Positions 15,618 through 23,906 of a stretch of 33,722 nt of DNA are shown in pieces; within the stretch, counting starts at the first letter, position 1; each line of letters begins with the position of its first letter. The DNA lies in the IMG/VR virus record IMGVR_UViG_3300032053_000282, positions 1 to 33,722 of that record; one strand, given 5' to 3'. The position numbers and the translations under genes were made by a program. The DNA comes from a virus. The notes under the pieces were generated by a model that did not search any database, had not been told where the DNA came from, and worked only from the letters and a program-made list of their open reading frames with translations.

Positions 15618-16565
15618 CTAGACCGTCACGCCGTCCAGCACCCAGCACGACTCGGCCCGGTTCGTGGTCAGCTGCGCGTACAGACGCAGCTTCGCGACGA
15701 GGATGTCCTGGTTCGCGGGCTCGATGAAGTTGCCCATCTTGAAGTTGTAGTCCGTGTGGATGTACAGCTTCAGGTACTTCGTGTTCAGGCCGTAGATTTT
15801 CCCGGCCGGGCAGTTGGCGTCAAAGATGAAGTCGATGCCCTGAAACTTGAGCGCCTGAAAGCCGAGGTCCGCGAGCTTCGGGTTGAGGAACTGCGCCTTC
15901 CCGTCCGCGATGGCTTCCATGTAGCCGAAGTTCGTGCTGTCCGTGACGATGATGTCGGTCCGGTCGTTGCCCCTTGCGCAGGTGCGGACGGCCTTCGACA
16001 TCTTCGACAGGAGGTACGTCCCGTACGCGCCGACGCTCGTGTCGGCGTAGTTCCGCCAGAACGAGTTGGCGACGCGGCTGATCCCGCCGAGCGTCCCGAG
16101 GGACGGAGCGACGTCGACGATCGCCTGCAGCCCGAGCATGTCCTTGCCCGCGTTGCCGGTGCCGTCTCCCATCATCATCTTGCTGACCTTGTCCTCCATC
16201 GACACGATCGCCTGTTCCTTCAGGCCGTCGAGGAGGGAGATCTGCTTCGCTTTTCCTGCGTTCCGGGCTTCCTCGATCCCCTCGATGATGACGGGCACGA
16301 CGGTCTGCTTCCAGTTGAACTCGGCCGCAGAGATGTCGTTGGACTTCGTGATGTTGATCGGGTCGGAGCCGGAGTACGACTGGGCGTTGCTGAAAGACGC
16401 GAGCAGCGGGCGAACGATGGAATCCCCACCGTCCGTCACGATCGCACCCTTGTCCCGCATGAGGCGGAGCAAGGGGATGTGCGAGCTCACGTTGTCAGCA
16501 ATCGTCTTTTCCAGATTCTTGAAAGTCGTTGACGCAATCTGGTCGAATGACGGATTGGCTGGCAT
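15618..16565 (-). CDS. Major capsid protein
   Basis: A 315-residue protein with the pattern of phage major capsid proteins: an N-terminal helix FDQIASTTFKNLEKTIADNV, a mid-domain stretch KQTVVPVIIEGIEEARNAGK with DGLKEQAIVSMEDKVSKMMM, then GNAGKDMLGLQAIV, and a C-terminal beta region GIDFIFDANCPAGKIYGLN. It is preceded by the scaffold gene and has a strong ribosome site (AAGGAGAG). Size and motifs fit an HK97-fold capsid of a small podovirus, and the subunit would form the icosahedral head. Confidence 0.85.
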   Translation of the reverse strand: MPANPSFDQIASTTFKNLEKTIADNVSSHIPLLRLMRDKGAIVTDGGDSIVRPLLASFSNAQSYSGSDPINITKSNDISAAEFNWKQTVVPVIIEGIEEARNAGKAKQISLLDGLKEQAIVSMEDKVSKMMMGDGTGNAGKDMLGLQAIVDVAPSLGTLGGISRVANSFWRNYADTSVGAYGTYLLSKMSKAVRTCARGNDRTDIIVTDSTNFGYMEAIADGKAQFLNPKLADLGFQALKFQGIDFIFDANCPAGKIYGLNTKYLKLYIHTDYNFKMGNFIEPANQDILVAKLRLYAQLTTNRAESCWVLDGVTV

Positions 16566-16577
16566 AACTCACTCTCC

Positions 16578-17300
16578 TTATCTGCCGGAGAGCTGCGAAA
16601 CAGCCATGTTGTAGGCCTCTTCTGTGGTCTGCGCGTGGCCGACGCCCGTTCCCCTCGGCGCGGGCTGTCCGCCCGGTGCCGGGGTTGCGCCTTCCTTCTC
16701 CTTCATCTCGGCGTACACCTTGTCCTTGACCGACTGCTCGATCGCGGACGGGTCGACCGGGTTCAGCGCGTTCCATGCTTGATCGAGCGACAGGCCCTTG
16801 CATCTCAGGTCCATCACCGTGTTTCCGCGCTGTCCGGTGGCCGGGTCGGTGTAGTCGAACTTGCTCCACGCCTCGCCGTGCTTCTGTCGGCCCACTTCTT
16901 CCTGCCTCGCATACTCTGTGGCAAACAGTTGCTGGTAGACACCTTGGGCGACCTGACTCTGCTGGGCGCGGATGGCTGCTGCACCTTCGGCACCGAACTG
17001 GTCGACGAGCGGGTCGGACGTCGGCTGGGGAGGGGCGTACTGCGGCGAGTACTGCTGCTGCATCATCGCTCGCTGCGCTGCGATCGCTGCCTTCTCGGCC
17101 GCGACTGCCGCCTTCTCCGACTCGACTGCCTTCCGCTCCTCTCCGAGCTTCTGGTACTTCTGGGTGAAATCGGCCTGAAACGCTGCAGGGTCATTCGGTA
17201 CGCCCGACTGTGCTGCTGGCGACGCCGCTTGTCCTTGCGCGCTTGTCCCTGACTCCGGGGTCGCCGGAGCGGCGGGGGCCGCTTGGGGCTGCTCTGCCAT
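16578..17300 (-). CDS. Capsid scaffold protein
   Basis: A 240-residue protein. The N-terminus is a Pro/Ala/Gln-rich disordered region and residues about 45-80 are a coiled coil (KLGEERKAVESEKAAVAAEK). A second Gln-rich segment and a hydrophilic C-terminus (TEEAYNMAVSQLSGR) follow. This composition, and the position between portal and major capsid genes, is the signature of podoviral scaffolding proteins, which guide prohead assembly and leave before packaging. There is a strong Shine-Dalgarno (AAGGAGGAG). Confidence 0.8.
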   Translation of the reverse strand: MAEQPQAAPAAPATPESGTSAQGQAASPAAQSGVPNDPAAFQADFTQKYQKLGEERKAVESEKAAVAAEKAAIAAQRAMMQQQYSPQYAPPQPTSDPLVDQFGAEGAAAIRAQQSQVAQGVYQQLFATEYARQEEVGRQKHGEAWSKFDYTDPATGQRGNTVMDLRCKGLSLDQAWNALNPVDPSAIEQSVKDKVYAEMKEKEGATPAPGGQPAPRGTGVGHAQTTEEAYNMAVSQLSGR

Positions 17301-17315
17301 AACTCCTCCTTCGTC

Positions 17316-19310
17316 CTATTGGACGGGTGGGGCCATCGCCGGACCACCCGGCGGTAGAGGCCCCGCTTGCGGTTGACCTACGGGCCCTTCTCCTCCCGGC
17401 ATGGGCGGTAATGGCATCATGCCGTTGAAGCTCGCCCCGTTGCCCGGCGGCATCCCGCCCGGCTGAGGCATCCCTTGAGGAGCGGGCGGGGCGGTAACGG
17501 CCTTCGCCTGCTCCATCGCCTTCTTCTGCGCCTCGAACAGCTCGTGCCCGAGGATGTGGATGACGTTCTCGGTCGAGTTGTTCGACTCTCGCCTGTGGAC
17601 TTCGAGGTGGTAGGGATGGTCCTCGCTGATCTTCGGCGCGATGTAGACGCCGTTGTTCAGAAGGCGGCTCTCCTCCATCGGGTTGTCCTTGCGGAGCAGG
17701 AGGTTGTCGTTCTCGACGCCGAAAACTTCGGCGGCCTCCGTAAGGAGCTCCTCGTGGTCGACCCCGGCCATGAGCTGCGCCGTCGCGACGAACCCCGCGA
17801 ACCCCTGAAAGCGCGCCATCCGGCTCTGGTCGTTGTCCGCCATCGTGGACCCGGCCTTGATCGACGCCTTCAGCTTCTTCGAGATGTTCTTCTTCGTCAT
17901 CTTGACGAACGGATGCTTCTCGTTCCCCTGAAGCATGTCGCCCATCGTGTTCTGCTCGCTGAGGAACGCCGACGAGCTCATCGCGGAGAGCGAGATCATC
18001 CGGGTCGAGGTGTAGTTCTTCTGCATGAGCGCGATCCACTTGTTCGCTATCGACGCCATGCACTCCTCCAGCCGCTCCATGTTCTCGGAGACCTGCTGCG
18101 AGGCGGCCATCTCGACGGCCTTGACCTCGGTCGCCGTCTTGTCGGTGCCCGGCATCTGCCGGAGCGCCTGCTTCGAGATGATCTGGATGTCCTGACGGCA
18201 GGCGTTCTCCGCCTGATAGATCGAGGCGTCGAGCTGGGCGTGCTGCAGAGCGACGACCGCCTGATCCGGCTTCAGCGTCACGATGACCGCGTCGTCCGAG
18301 CTCTTGATCTGGGCGATCTGCTCCTCGGTGAGCTTCGTCTGCGCGGTGACGATGTACTTCGAGTTCCCCTTCTTCGCGTGGGCGACCTCCATCGTGCGGT
18401 AGGTCGCCAATTCCATCAGCTGGTCGCGCCAGAACTCGTAGTCGCCCAGAGGGTCGGACCGCTCCGGGATGTCGTTGTAGGTGAGGAAGTCGTACATCGT
18501 GTCGTAGGGGTACCGTTTCTTGTCCGGGCCCTGCACGAAGCCGGCGATCCCGTCCACGATGTAGGAGACGGTCCCCTTCCGGCGGTCCTCGATCTCGTAG
18601 AACGTCCCGTACTCGAAGTCCTCCTTGACGTCCGCCGCGTACTTCTCGGTCCCCGGCTCCGCCGCGGTCACGGTGATCTGGTCCTTCTTGACCTCGAACC
18701 GGTCCGCGATGTCCTCGCGCTTCGCCCGGCACTCCTGCACGATCCACGGGCTGGCCTCCCAGCAGGGCGAGGTCGAGTCCTTGAGCAGGTACTTCAGCGG
18801 GACGCGGTCGGTGCGAACTTCGTCGTTCTGGACCCTGTCGTCCCATTCGTCCTTGATGAAGTCCTTCTTGAAGTTGAAGTAGGTCTTGAACGCGCAGACG
18901 CCGTCGAACTTCGCCGACTTGATGGCGGCCCGGCAGACCTTCTTCATCTTCAGGTCGCCCCACTTCTTGTTGACGATCAGCTCCGCCGCGCGCGCGTCCG
19001 CCTCGGCGCCCGGCTCGTCCGGCTCCACGAAAATCTTCGGGTTCTTCGAGTAGTACTCGGAGACCGACTGCTTCATGTCGACATAGACGAGGTTGACGGC
19101 GACGGTGTCGTGGTATCCCTGCGGGAAAATCTTGCCTTCGTAGTGGTCGCGCGACCGCTCGCCGCTTTCCAGCCGCGACTTGCGGGCCTCCTTCGCCAGC
19201 GAGATGCGCGCCTTCCAACGCTCAAAGGCCGTCATGGCATCCTCGGCGGGATTCTTGACGGCCTTCTCTGCCTGTTCGTCGGTTTTTACCTTCTCGATCG
19301 CCTTGGGCAT
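17316..19310 (-). CDS. Portal protein
   Basis: A 664-residue protein, within the range of podoviral portals. A charged N-terminal region leads to HYEGKIFPQGYHDTVAVNLV, VSEYYSKNPKIFVEP, KSAKFDGVCAFKTYFNF and VPLKYLLKDSTS, the order seen in P22-like and related portals. Next comes a wing region (EECMASIANKWIALMQKNY), and the C-terminal 60 residues are Pro/Gly-rich. The dodecameric portal is the DNA channel at the capsid vertex. TerS and TerL lie upstream and scaffold and capsid downstream, the standard order. Confidence 0.88.
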   Translation of the reverse strand: MPKAIEKVKTDEQAEKAVKNPAEDAMTAFERWKARISLAKEARKSRLESGERSRDHYEGKIFPQGYHDTVAVNLVYVDMKQSVSEYYSKNPKIFVEPDEPGAEADARAAELIVNKKWGDLKMKKVCRAAIKSAKFDGVCAFKTYFNFKKDFIKDEWDDRVQNDEVRTDRVPLKYLLKDSTSPCWEASPWIVQECRAKREDIADRFEVKKDQITVTAAEPGTEKYAADVKEDFEYGTFYEIEDRRKGTVSYIVDGIAGFVQGPDKKRYPYDTMYDFLTYNDIPERSDPLGDYEFWRDQLMELATYRTMEVAHAKKGNSKYIVTAQTKLTEEQIAQIKSSDDAVIVTLKPDQAVVALQHAQLDASIYQAENACRQDIQIISKQALRQMPGTDKTATEVKAVEMAASQQVSENMERLEECMASIANKWIALMQKNYTSTRMISLSAMSSSAFLSEQNTMGDMLQGNEKHPFVKMTKKNISKKLKASIKAGSTMADNDQSRMARFQGFAGFVATAQLMAGVDHEELLTEAAEVFGVENDNLLLRKDNPMEESRLLNNGVYIAPKISEDHPYHLEVHRRESNNSTENVIHILGHELFEAQKKAMEQAKAVTAPPAPQGMPQPGGMPPGNGASFNGMMPLPPMPGGEGPVGQPQAGPLPPGGPAMAPPVQ

Positions 19311-19317
19311 GTCCCCC

Positions 19318-19614
19318 TCACTTCGTATGCCCCACGAACTTCAGCGACTTGAAACCATCGGCGTGGGCGATGAGCTCCGGCTTTCCCGTCTCCCGCGCGC
19401 AAGCGATTTCCGACTCGGCAAGGTGATCGCGCAGGAGGTCTAAGTCGAAGTCGGGCAGAGCGTAGCACTTGTCGCACATTCCCACAACCGTTTTGTTTCC
19501 GTCGGCGCGGACCAAGTACAGCTGCGTCCTCGCGCCGAACGACGGGGGCCGGACGTCCCGCGGAGCCCCGCAGTTCACGCACCCGCCCTTGCACATCGGA
19601 ATTTTGTCCGCCAT
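19318..19614 (-). CDS. Zinc-binding protein between terminase and portal
   Basis: A 98-residue protein with Cys8, Cys12 and Cys15 (CKGGCVNCG) and a second pair, Cys47 and Cys50 (CDKC), which would form one or two zinc sites. The segment TQLYLVRADGNKTVVGMCDKC looks like a small zinc ribbon. The ATG has AAAGGGGGAC upstream. It stands in the 363-base interval between the terminase and portal genes. Function unknown; it may be a packaging cofactor. Confidence 0.65.
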   Translation of the reverse strand: MADKIPMCKGGCVNCGAPRDVRPPSFGARTQLYLVRADGNKTVVGMCDKCYALPDFDLDLLRDHLAESEIACARETGKPELIAHADGFKSLKFVGHTK

Positions 19615-19677
19615 TTTGTCCCCCTTTTTGTCAACCTTGTCGCGAGCTTTGGAAACTTCGCGCCGGAAAAATGTCCG

Positions 19678-21153
19678 CTACTGCATCCCGAGCCGGTGCC
19701 CGTGCTTCGCCCTCTCACGATCCGCCTGCTTCTCCGCCGCTTCGAGGTCGGTCATCGGACGGGAGTCCAGCGTGTCGAGCAGCGGCGGGCGGCTCATGAG
19801 GAACAGGCGGCAGGATTCGAGCCCGTGGTCCACGCTGTCCGCCGAGATGTCCTCGATCTTGTGCTTGTCGTGCACCGCTGTCGTGATCTCGTCAATCAAG
19901 TTCGGGCAGTCGGTCGAGATGTGCCACCAGCTCGACTGCTCCCCGAGATAGTCCCTGAGCCGCAGGTAGTCGCGCATCCGGGACCAGCCGGGGACGCGCG
20001 CGCTGTCTCCCATGAGCAGGGGCATCCCCTCCTCGGCCCAGACGTCGCACCGCTTCATCGAGACGGTCCGGCCGAACTTGCGGGAATGATGGGCGATCTC
20101 CATCGGGAAGGACTGGGGGTCGCCGACCGCGTACTCGACGACCTCGGCGTGCTTCTCGGTGATCTCCCGGACCTCGCGGGCCGCCTCGACGTCGAGGACC
20201 CGGCTCCGATACCACTCCCGGTAGGTGTAGACGTGCCGGTCCGGGCCGACCGCGTGCCAGTAGACCGCCATGGGCGAGGCGTATCCCCAGTCGACGCTCA
20301 CGAACCGCGGCCATGACGCGCCGATCCGAACGGACGCAGGGTCGTAGGTGTGCCGCGCGCGGTTGAACTCCTCGAAGAACATGCCCTCGAAGACGTCCCA
20401 CTCGCCGTGCAGGTACGCTGCGAGCAGCGCCGGGTTGTGCCCGAAGGCCTGCTTCAGCGTCTCCTCGTAGTTCGGCGGCAGGTGGGGGTTGTCGGACGGA
20501 AGCGCCTTGACGAACGTCGTCCCGGGCGCGGGCAACCTGATGTATTTGTTCTTGATCCAGCAATGCCGAGGGTTCGCGGTGTAGAGGATTTTGTACGGAG
20601 GAACGACCTTATTGACCACGAGCCGGAGCGATCCTTCGAGGACGGCGATGTCCTCCTGATCCGTCTCCTCGGCCTGATCGACCGCGATGAAGGCCAGCTC
20701 CGCGCTGTTGAATTTGTTGACGTTCTCCTGATCGTCCAACCCGCCGTAGAATATCTTCGCGGCGCCGTCGATGACGATCTCCTTCTCGCCCGGGCGCACG
20801 GTGTAGAGCGAGTGCGGGATGACCTTCTTCCATGTCTCGAAGGTGGTCTTGTTGAAGTCGACCGCGCGCTTCCTGCCGACGAACCCGACCGGGACGGGGA
20901 ACTCCGACGGCTGCAGCCCGAAGGCCTCGATGAGCCACTTCGTCCACCAGTAGGCCCAGACGCAGAGGAGGAAGGACTTGCCCCCGCCCTTGGCCCCGCC
21001 ATAGGCGAGGTTCGCGTTATCCGGCGAAGTCAGGACCCGGAAGGCCTGCGACTGGCGGGGGGTGAGCTCGAAGGTGAGTTGATCCGTGGACTCCGTAAAT
21101 GCCCCCAGACGATTCGGGCGGCCTAGCCCCCGCCCGGAGGGTAGATCGCCCAG
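19678..21153 (-). CDS. terL: Terminase large subunit (start codon unresolved)
   Basis: ATPase-nuclease of the DNA packaging motor. Counting from a CTG at 21153, residues 51-60 are the Walker A loop YGGAKGGGKS. Walker B is LAFIAVDQAEE (near 155), and the RNase-H-type nuclease includes FVSVDWGYASP (near 288), AVGDPQSF and SVDHGLESCRLF. About 491 residues is normal for the family. The frame has no ATG, GTG or TTG between the terS stop (21172, same frame) and Walker A. CTG at 21153 or 21108 would be possible. Alternatively, the out-of-frame ATG at 21163 would serve if one base were missing nearby. Identity is certain; the start is not. Confidence 0.9.
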   Translation of the reverse strand: MGDLPSGRGLGRPNRLGAFTESTDQLTFELTPRQSQAFRVLTSPDNANLAYGGAKGGGKSFLLCVWAYWWTKWLIEAFGLQPSEFPVPVGFVGRKRAVDFNKTTFETWKKVIPHSLYTVRPGEKEIVIDGAAKIFYGGLDDQENVNKFNSAELAFIAVDQAEETDQEDIAVLEGSLRLVVNKVVPPYKILYTANPRHCWIKNKYIRLPAPGTTFVKALPSDNPHLPPNYEETLKQAFGHNPALLAAYLHGEWDVFEGMFFEEFNRARHTYDPASVRIGASWPRFVSVDWGYASPMAVYWHAVGPDRHVYTYREWYRSRVLDVEAAREVREITEKHAEVVEYAVGDPQSFPMEIAHHSRKFGRTVSMKRCDVWAEEGMPLLMGDSARVPGWSRMRDYLRLRDYLGEQSSWWHISTDCPNLIDEITTAVHDKHKIEDISADSVDHGLESCRLFLMSRPPLLDTLDSRPMTDLEAAEKQADRERAKHGHRLGMQ

Positions 21154-21171
21154 CGTAGGCCATGCGGCGGC

Positions 21172-21615
21172 CTAACCTGACGCCTTCCCCCCGCCGTTGC
21201 CATTGCCCTTTCCGTTGCCCTTCCCGTTCGCCTTGTCGGTGAGCACGATCTGGACCTTGAGCGCCCCACCTCCGGGGCCGCCGTGCTCAAGCGGGAGCGG
21301 GACCTTGCCGTCCATCCGGTCCCAGAGCTGGTTCAAGGCCGAGGGGTTACCCTTCGCCGCCTGCCGCACGATCGCGCTCGCGAGTATCTGGGCGTAGGTT
21401 TTCGGCGATCCGTCCGGGTTCTTGAGCAGCTTCCCCTGATGCTCGGCCTGCGCTTCCAGCTCCGCCTTGACGAGCTCGGTCAGGCAGAACGCCTTCGTCG
21501 GTCGGCCCTTCGGGTTGCCGGATTGACCCGGCTTCCAGCGATGCTCGATCGGCGGGACGCCACCGCGCCCGCCACGACCCGTCTTTTTGCCCTGATTTTT
21601 AGGGACTTCCGCCAC
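21172..21615 (-). CDS. terS: DUF5681 protein, small terminase candidate
   Basis: A 147-residue protein whose residues about 26-40 are WKPGQSGNPKGRP, the signature of the DUF5681 family often encoded directly before terL in phages and proposed as a small terminase. The middle is helical (LTELVKAELEAQAEHQGKLL) with AIVRQAAKGNPSALNQLWDR, and the C-terminus is a Gly/Lys/Asn tail. The start is GTG at 21615, with GGGGGAT just upstream inside the previous gene's end. Small terminases recognise the packaging site. Assignment is by family signature and position. Confidence 0.75.
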   Translation of the reverse strand: MAEVPKNQGKKTGRGGRGGVPPIEHRWKPGQSGNPKGRPTKAFCLTELVKAELEAQAEHQGKLLKNPDGSPKTYAQILASAIVRQAAKGNPSALNQLWDRMDGKVPLPLEHGGPGGGALKVQIVLTDKANGKGNGKGNGNGGGKASG

Positions 21616-21816
21616 TTATCCCCCGCTTTTCATGGACCTGATGCTCTTCGCGCAGAGTCCGCAGCAGTCGAACCCTTCCCCCTCCGACTTCTTCGCTGCT
21701 TCCTCCAGCACTTCATCTCGGAGGACGATGGGGCACTTCGCCTTCCCGCATTGATGCAGGGTGTGGCCGTGGACGTCCCGCTCGACGAGCATGTGCTTGC
21801 AGGTGTCGCAGTCCAT
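21616..21816 (-). CDS. Cys-rich zinc-ribbon-like protein
   Basis: A 66-residue protein with CDTCKH near the start, His19 and Cys23/Cys28 in the middle, and DCCGLCAKS near the end: eight potential metal ligands. Its stop TAA touches the GTG of the terS candidate, and its ATG lies one base after the upstream gene's stop, with AGGGGTGAT as ribosome site. Small proteins of this kind are frequent just upstream of phage terminase genes. Function unknown. Confidence 0.65.
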   Translation of the reverse strand: MDCDTCKHMLVERDVHGHTLHQCGKAKCPIVLRDEVLEEAAKKSEGEGFDCCGLCAKSIRSMKSGG

Positions 21817-21817
21817 A

Positions 21818-22141
21818 TCACCCCTGAGTGAACGGGTTCCCCGGCAGATTGATGCCCCCGCCGATGCTTCTCAAGCCGAGGCGTTCTCGCTTCGACTGCT
21901 CGTGCCCTTGGATCATCTGGCCGATGAGCGAGATGAGGACGTTCTGGCCGGTGACGCCGTAGGTGACCTGACCGTTCGCCTCGTTGAACTCCTTGCGGAG
22001 GCCGAGGACGAAGGCGAGCTCGTTGGCGCTCCACTCGGTCTTGCTGATCTTGATCTGCCCCGCGGGCGGCTCGGTCGCCGCGCCGATGCCCTCGGGCTCC
22101 TTCTCCGGGTCCTTCGTCTCCTGCGGCAGAATCTTCTCCAC
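21818..22141 (-). CDS. Unknown helical phage protein (GTG start)
   Basis: 107 residues from GTG at 22141, chosen because GGAGGAGG (22148-22155) lies six bases upstream. The frame is open further upstream but without another good ribosome site. The first 30 residues are acidic and Pro-rich. Then KTEWSANELAFVLGLRKEF and GVTGQNVLISLIGQMIQGHEQSKRER form an amphipathic helical domain. The 107-base gap upstream (22142-22248) holds only an inverted repeat, CCGCCC/GGGCGG, over the Shine-Dalgarno region. Function unknown. Confidence 0.55.
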   Translation of the reverse strand: MEKILPQETKDPEKEPEGIGAATEPPAGQIKISKTEWSANELAFVLGLRKEFNEANGQVTYGVTGQNVLISLIGQMIQGHEQSKRERLGLRSIGGGINLPGNPFTQG

Positions 22142-22248
22142 GGGTTGCCTCCTCCGGTTGGTTGCGTGCCCGCCCAGCCGGAGCCGGGCGGTCCATTTCA
22201 GATGCTCTCCCGTTCGATGTCGGTGTGCCGGGGCATCTGGTGTCGGGC

Positions 22249-22410
22249 TCACTTCTTCCGCGCGGACTTCCTCGCCTTCGAGTAGGCCGCGGCGGTCGCC
22301 ATCTCCTGCCGCTTCTTCTGGCTCTTGAGCTTCCCGAACGTCGGGGACACCATCATCTCCTCGATGTTCTTCGAGATCGTCTTCTTCGACTTGCCTTTTT
22401 TGAGCGGCAT
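22249..22410 (-). CDS. Small basic protein (DUF6496-like)
   Basis: 53 residues from the ATG at 22410, which has CGGAGGAAG upstream. The protein is strongly basic and begins PLKKGKSKKTISKNIEEMM, ending with AAAYSKARKSARKK. This layout (basic head, SKNI, then a SKARK tail) matches small phage proteins annotated as DUF6496. It is probably a nucleic-acid-binding peptide. Role unknown. Confidence 0.6.
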   Translation of the reverse strand: MPLKKGKSKKTISKNIEEMMVSPTFGKLKSQKKRQEMATAAAYSKARKSARKK

Positions 22411-22425
22411 GACTTCCTCCGTTTT

Positions 22426-22452
22426 CGTGAAACGTGCCTGCACGTTATCACG
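22426..22452. repeat. 12-bp inverted repeat at the end of the Mom-like gene
   Basis: CGTGAAACGTGC and GCACGTTATCACG form a near-perfect inverted repeat around a CT centre (one unpaired A at 22447). It covers the stop codon of the Mom-like gene and the 37-base gap before the DUF6496-like gene. There is no T run on either strand, so it is not an ordinary terminator. It could be an mRNA hairpin that controls the downstream ribosome site or a dimeric-protein operator. Confidence 0.6.
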
Positions 22453-23263
22453 AACCCTTGACTTCTGCAACGTCTTGAGCGCCGAGGTCGGATGTGCGCC
22501 GCCCTCCCCCAGCTGGTAAGCTGGGTGCATCGCTGCCTATGCTTTCGGCGCTGATAGGTTTCCCCTTGTACATCCGGGCACCGCACTTCTCGATCTCTGA
22601 AAATGGAACGACCGGGACGGCAAGGTTCTCGCGGGCTTTTGGGTCGAGGAAGTAGATGTATCGAAGCTGAAACCCCGGCAGGGGATGAGCCCCGGCTTCC
22701 TTCAGGTGCTTCATGGAAGCGGCACCGGTCTTGAGAATGTTCTTGCCTTTTGCCGCAGCAACTTTGTTGATCCGGCGGTTCACTCCTGCGCCGATGCGAT
22801 AGGAGATGTCGGTAAAAACTTCATCGCCAAGCTCCCAGATGGTCGTGTTCTTCTTGATTCCGGTGAGCACGAACCCGCTCGCCCGATAGATCGTCCCGTC
22901 ACCGCATTGCGTACCATCCGCGAAGCTCACCACCCACTTCATCCACGGATAGGTCTTTTTTATCCACCGCATCGCGAAGCTGATCGCCCTGCTCTCCGAG
23001 TTTCTCGGAAGCCAGTCGGAAAAGGCCAGCCGGTTGAGCTCAAGGAACTCGTTCCAGAGAGTCCCCTTCACCAGCCCGAGCATCTTGCGCTTGTCGAGCG
23101 AAGGCCCGAACTGCATCGCTCCGCCGAGGCGATCGTTCAGGAAAACCCCGAGATGAAGCTGGGAGTTCATCACGACCTTGCGAGAGTAATGCACCGCCCG
23201 GATGACCTTGTTGGCATCCGCTGCCGAGATCGGCTTGACGATGATGTTCTTCGCATCACCCAT
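22448..23263 (-). CDS. Mom-like adenine-modification protein
   Basis: 271 residues from the ATG at 23263, which overlaps the end of the ParB-N gene by eight bases. The core matches the Mom family: VIRAVHYSRKVVMNSQLHLGV, LGGAMQFGPSLDKRKM, ELNRLAFSDWLPRNSESRAI, then WVVSFADGTQCGDGTIYRA and SGFVLTGIKKN. Phage Mu Mom is a GNAT-related enzyme that converts adenine to methylcarbamoyl-adenine in DNA, protecting it from restriction. The conserved core supports the same kind of reaction here. The last 40 residues are a variable tail. Substrate sequence and chemistry were not tested. Confidence 0.85.
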   Translation of the reverse strand: MGDAKNIIVKPISAADANKVIRAVHYSRKVVMNSQLHLGVFLNDRLGGAMQFGPSLDKRKMLGLVKGTLWNEFLELNRLAFSDWLPRNSESRAISFAMRWIKKTYPWMKWVVSFADGTQCGDGTIYRASGFVLTGIKKNTTIWELGDEVFTDISYRIGAGVNRRINKVAAAKGKNILKTGAASMKHLKEAGAHPLPGFQLRYIYFLDPKARENLAVPVVPFSEIEKCGARMYKGKPISAESIGSDAPSLPAGGGRRTSDLGAQDVAEVKGS

Positions 23264-23906
23264 TGACGAACCTCTGCGCGATGAAGGCGAGCGCGTTCCC
23301 GTTGCTGTTCTCGTTGATCGGGTTCTCCCCGGCCCCGGACTCCTTCGCCTTGTCGATGGCAGCGTTGATCTCTTCAACCTGCTCATCGTGCAAGGTGAAC
23401 GTCATCTGCTGAAAGTGCTCGCGATCGCCTTGAGAGAGAGCAGGGGGTTCCACCTCTTCCGCGCTCAATCCGAAAATGTCCGGCAGGTCAATGGCCGGGA
23501 GCAGGTCCTTGAGATCGAGACCGGCCTCCATGAAGAAGTCCGCCAGCCCCGACTCGTCGATGCGCCCGTACCGAGAAGCCGCGAGCAGGACCTTCGCCTT
23601 CGCTTCCTTGCGATCTTTCGCGTCGATGAACACGACAGGCATCTCGTCGGCCGGAAGATGCCATCCCTTATCTGCGAGCTGTTTCAGAACGAAAACGCGC
23701 TGGTGGGAGTCGATGATGTAGTTCTTCCCCTCGTTCCGCCAGATGAAGCCGGGGAACGTGAGCCCGTACTTCAATATCGAGCTTTCGATCTTCTGCGCCT
23801 CCTCCTTGCGGAGGGTTTTAAGATCGCCCTGAAAGTGAATGAGGTCAAAAATACTGACCTTGTCCTTGGTCTCGCAGGTCACTCGGATTTCTTTTTCACC
23901 CGGCAT
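23256..23906 (-). CDS. ParB-N (ParB/sulfiredoxin-like) domain protein
   Basis: 216 residues. The N-terminal part shows the ParB-N pattern: an HFQGDLKTLRKEEAQKIESS helix, YGLTFPGFIW (box I-like), then NYIIDSHQRVFVLKQL (box II-like, with DSHQR where partition ParBs have GERR). The C-terminus FTLHDEQVEEINAAIDKA and ENSNGNALAFIAQRF is shared by phage ParB-like proteins found beside DNA methylases and modification genes. The central parS-binding HTH domain of true ParB is absent. Tight coupling to the Mom-like gene suggests a joint role in DNA modification or nicking. That pairing is inference. Confidence 0.8.
   Translation of the reverse strand: MPGEKEIRVTCETKDKVSIFDLIHFQGDLKTLRKEEAQKIESSILKYGLTFPGFIWRNEGKNYIIDSHQRVFVLKQLADKGWHLPADEMPVVFIDAKDRKEAKAKVLLAASRYGRIDESGLADFFMEAGLDLKDLLPAIDLPDIFGLSAEEVEPPALSQGDREHFQQMTFTLHDEQVEEINAAIDKAKESGAGENPINENSNGNALAFIAQRFVNG

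Noticed and set aside
17475-19352. A 625-codon plus-strand frame across the portal gene
   Set aside because: Mirror frame of the portal gene with shadow-type composition (Leu/Arg/Val/Asp).
23256-23906. True partition ParB that would read the parS site
   Set aside because: Only the N-terminal domain and a modification-type tail are visible; the parS-binding HTH and the GERR motif are missing, and no ParA is encoded.
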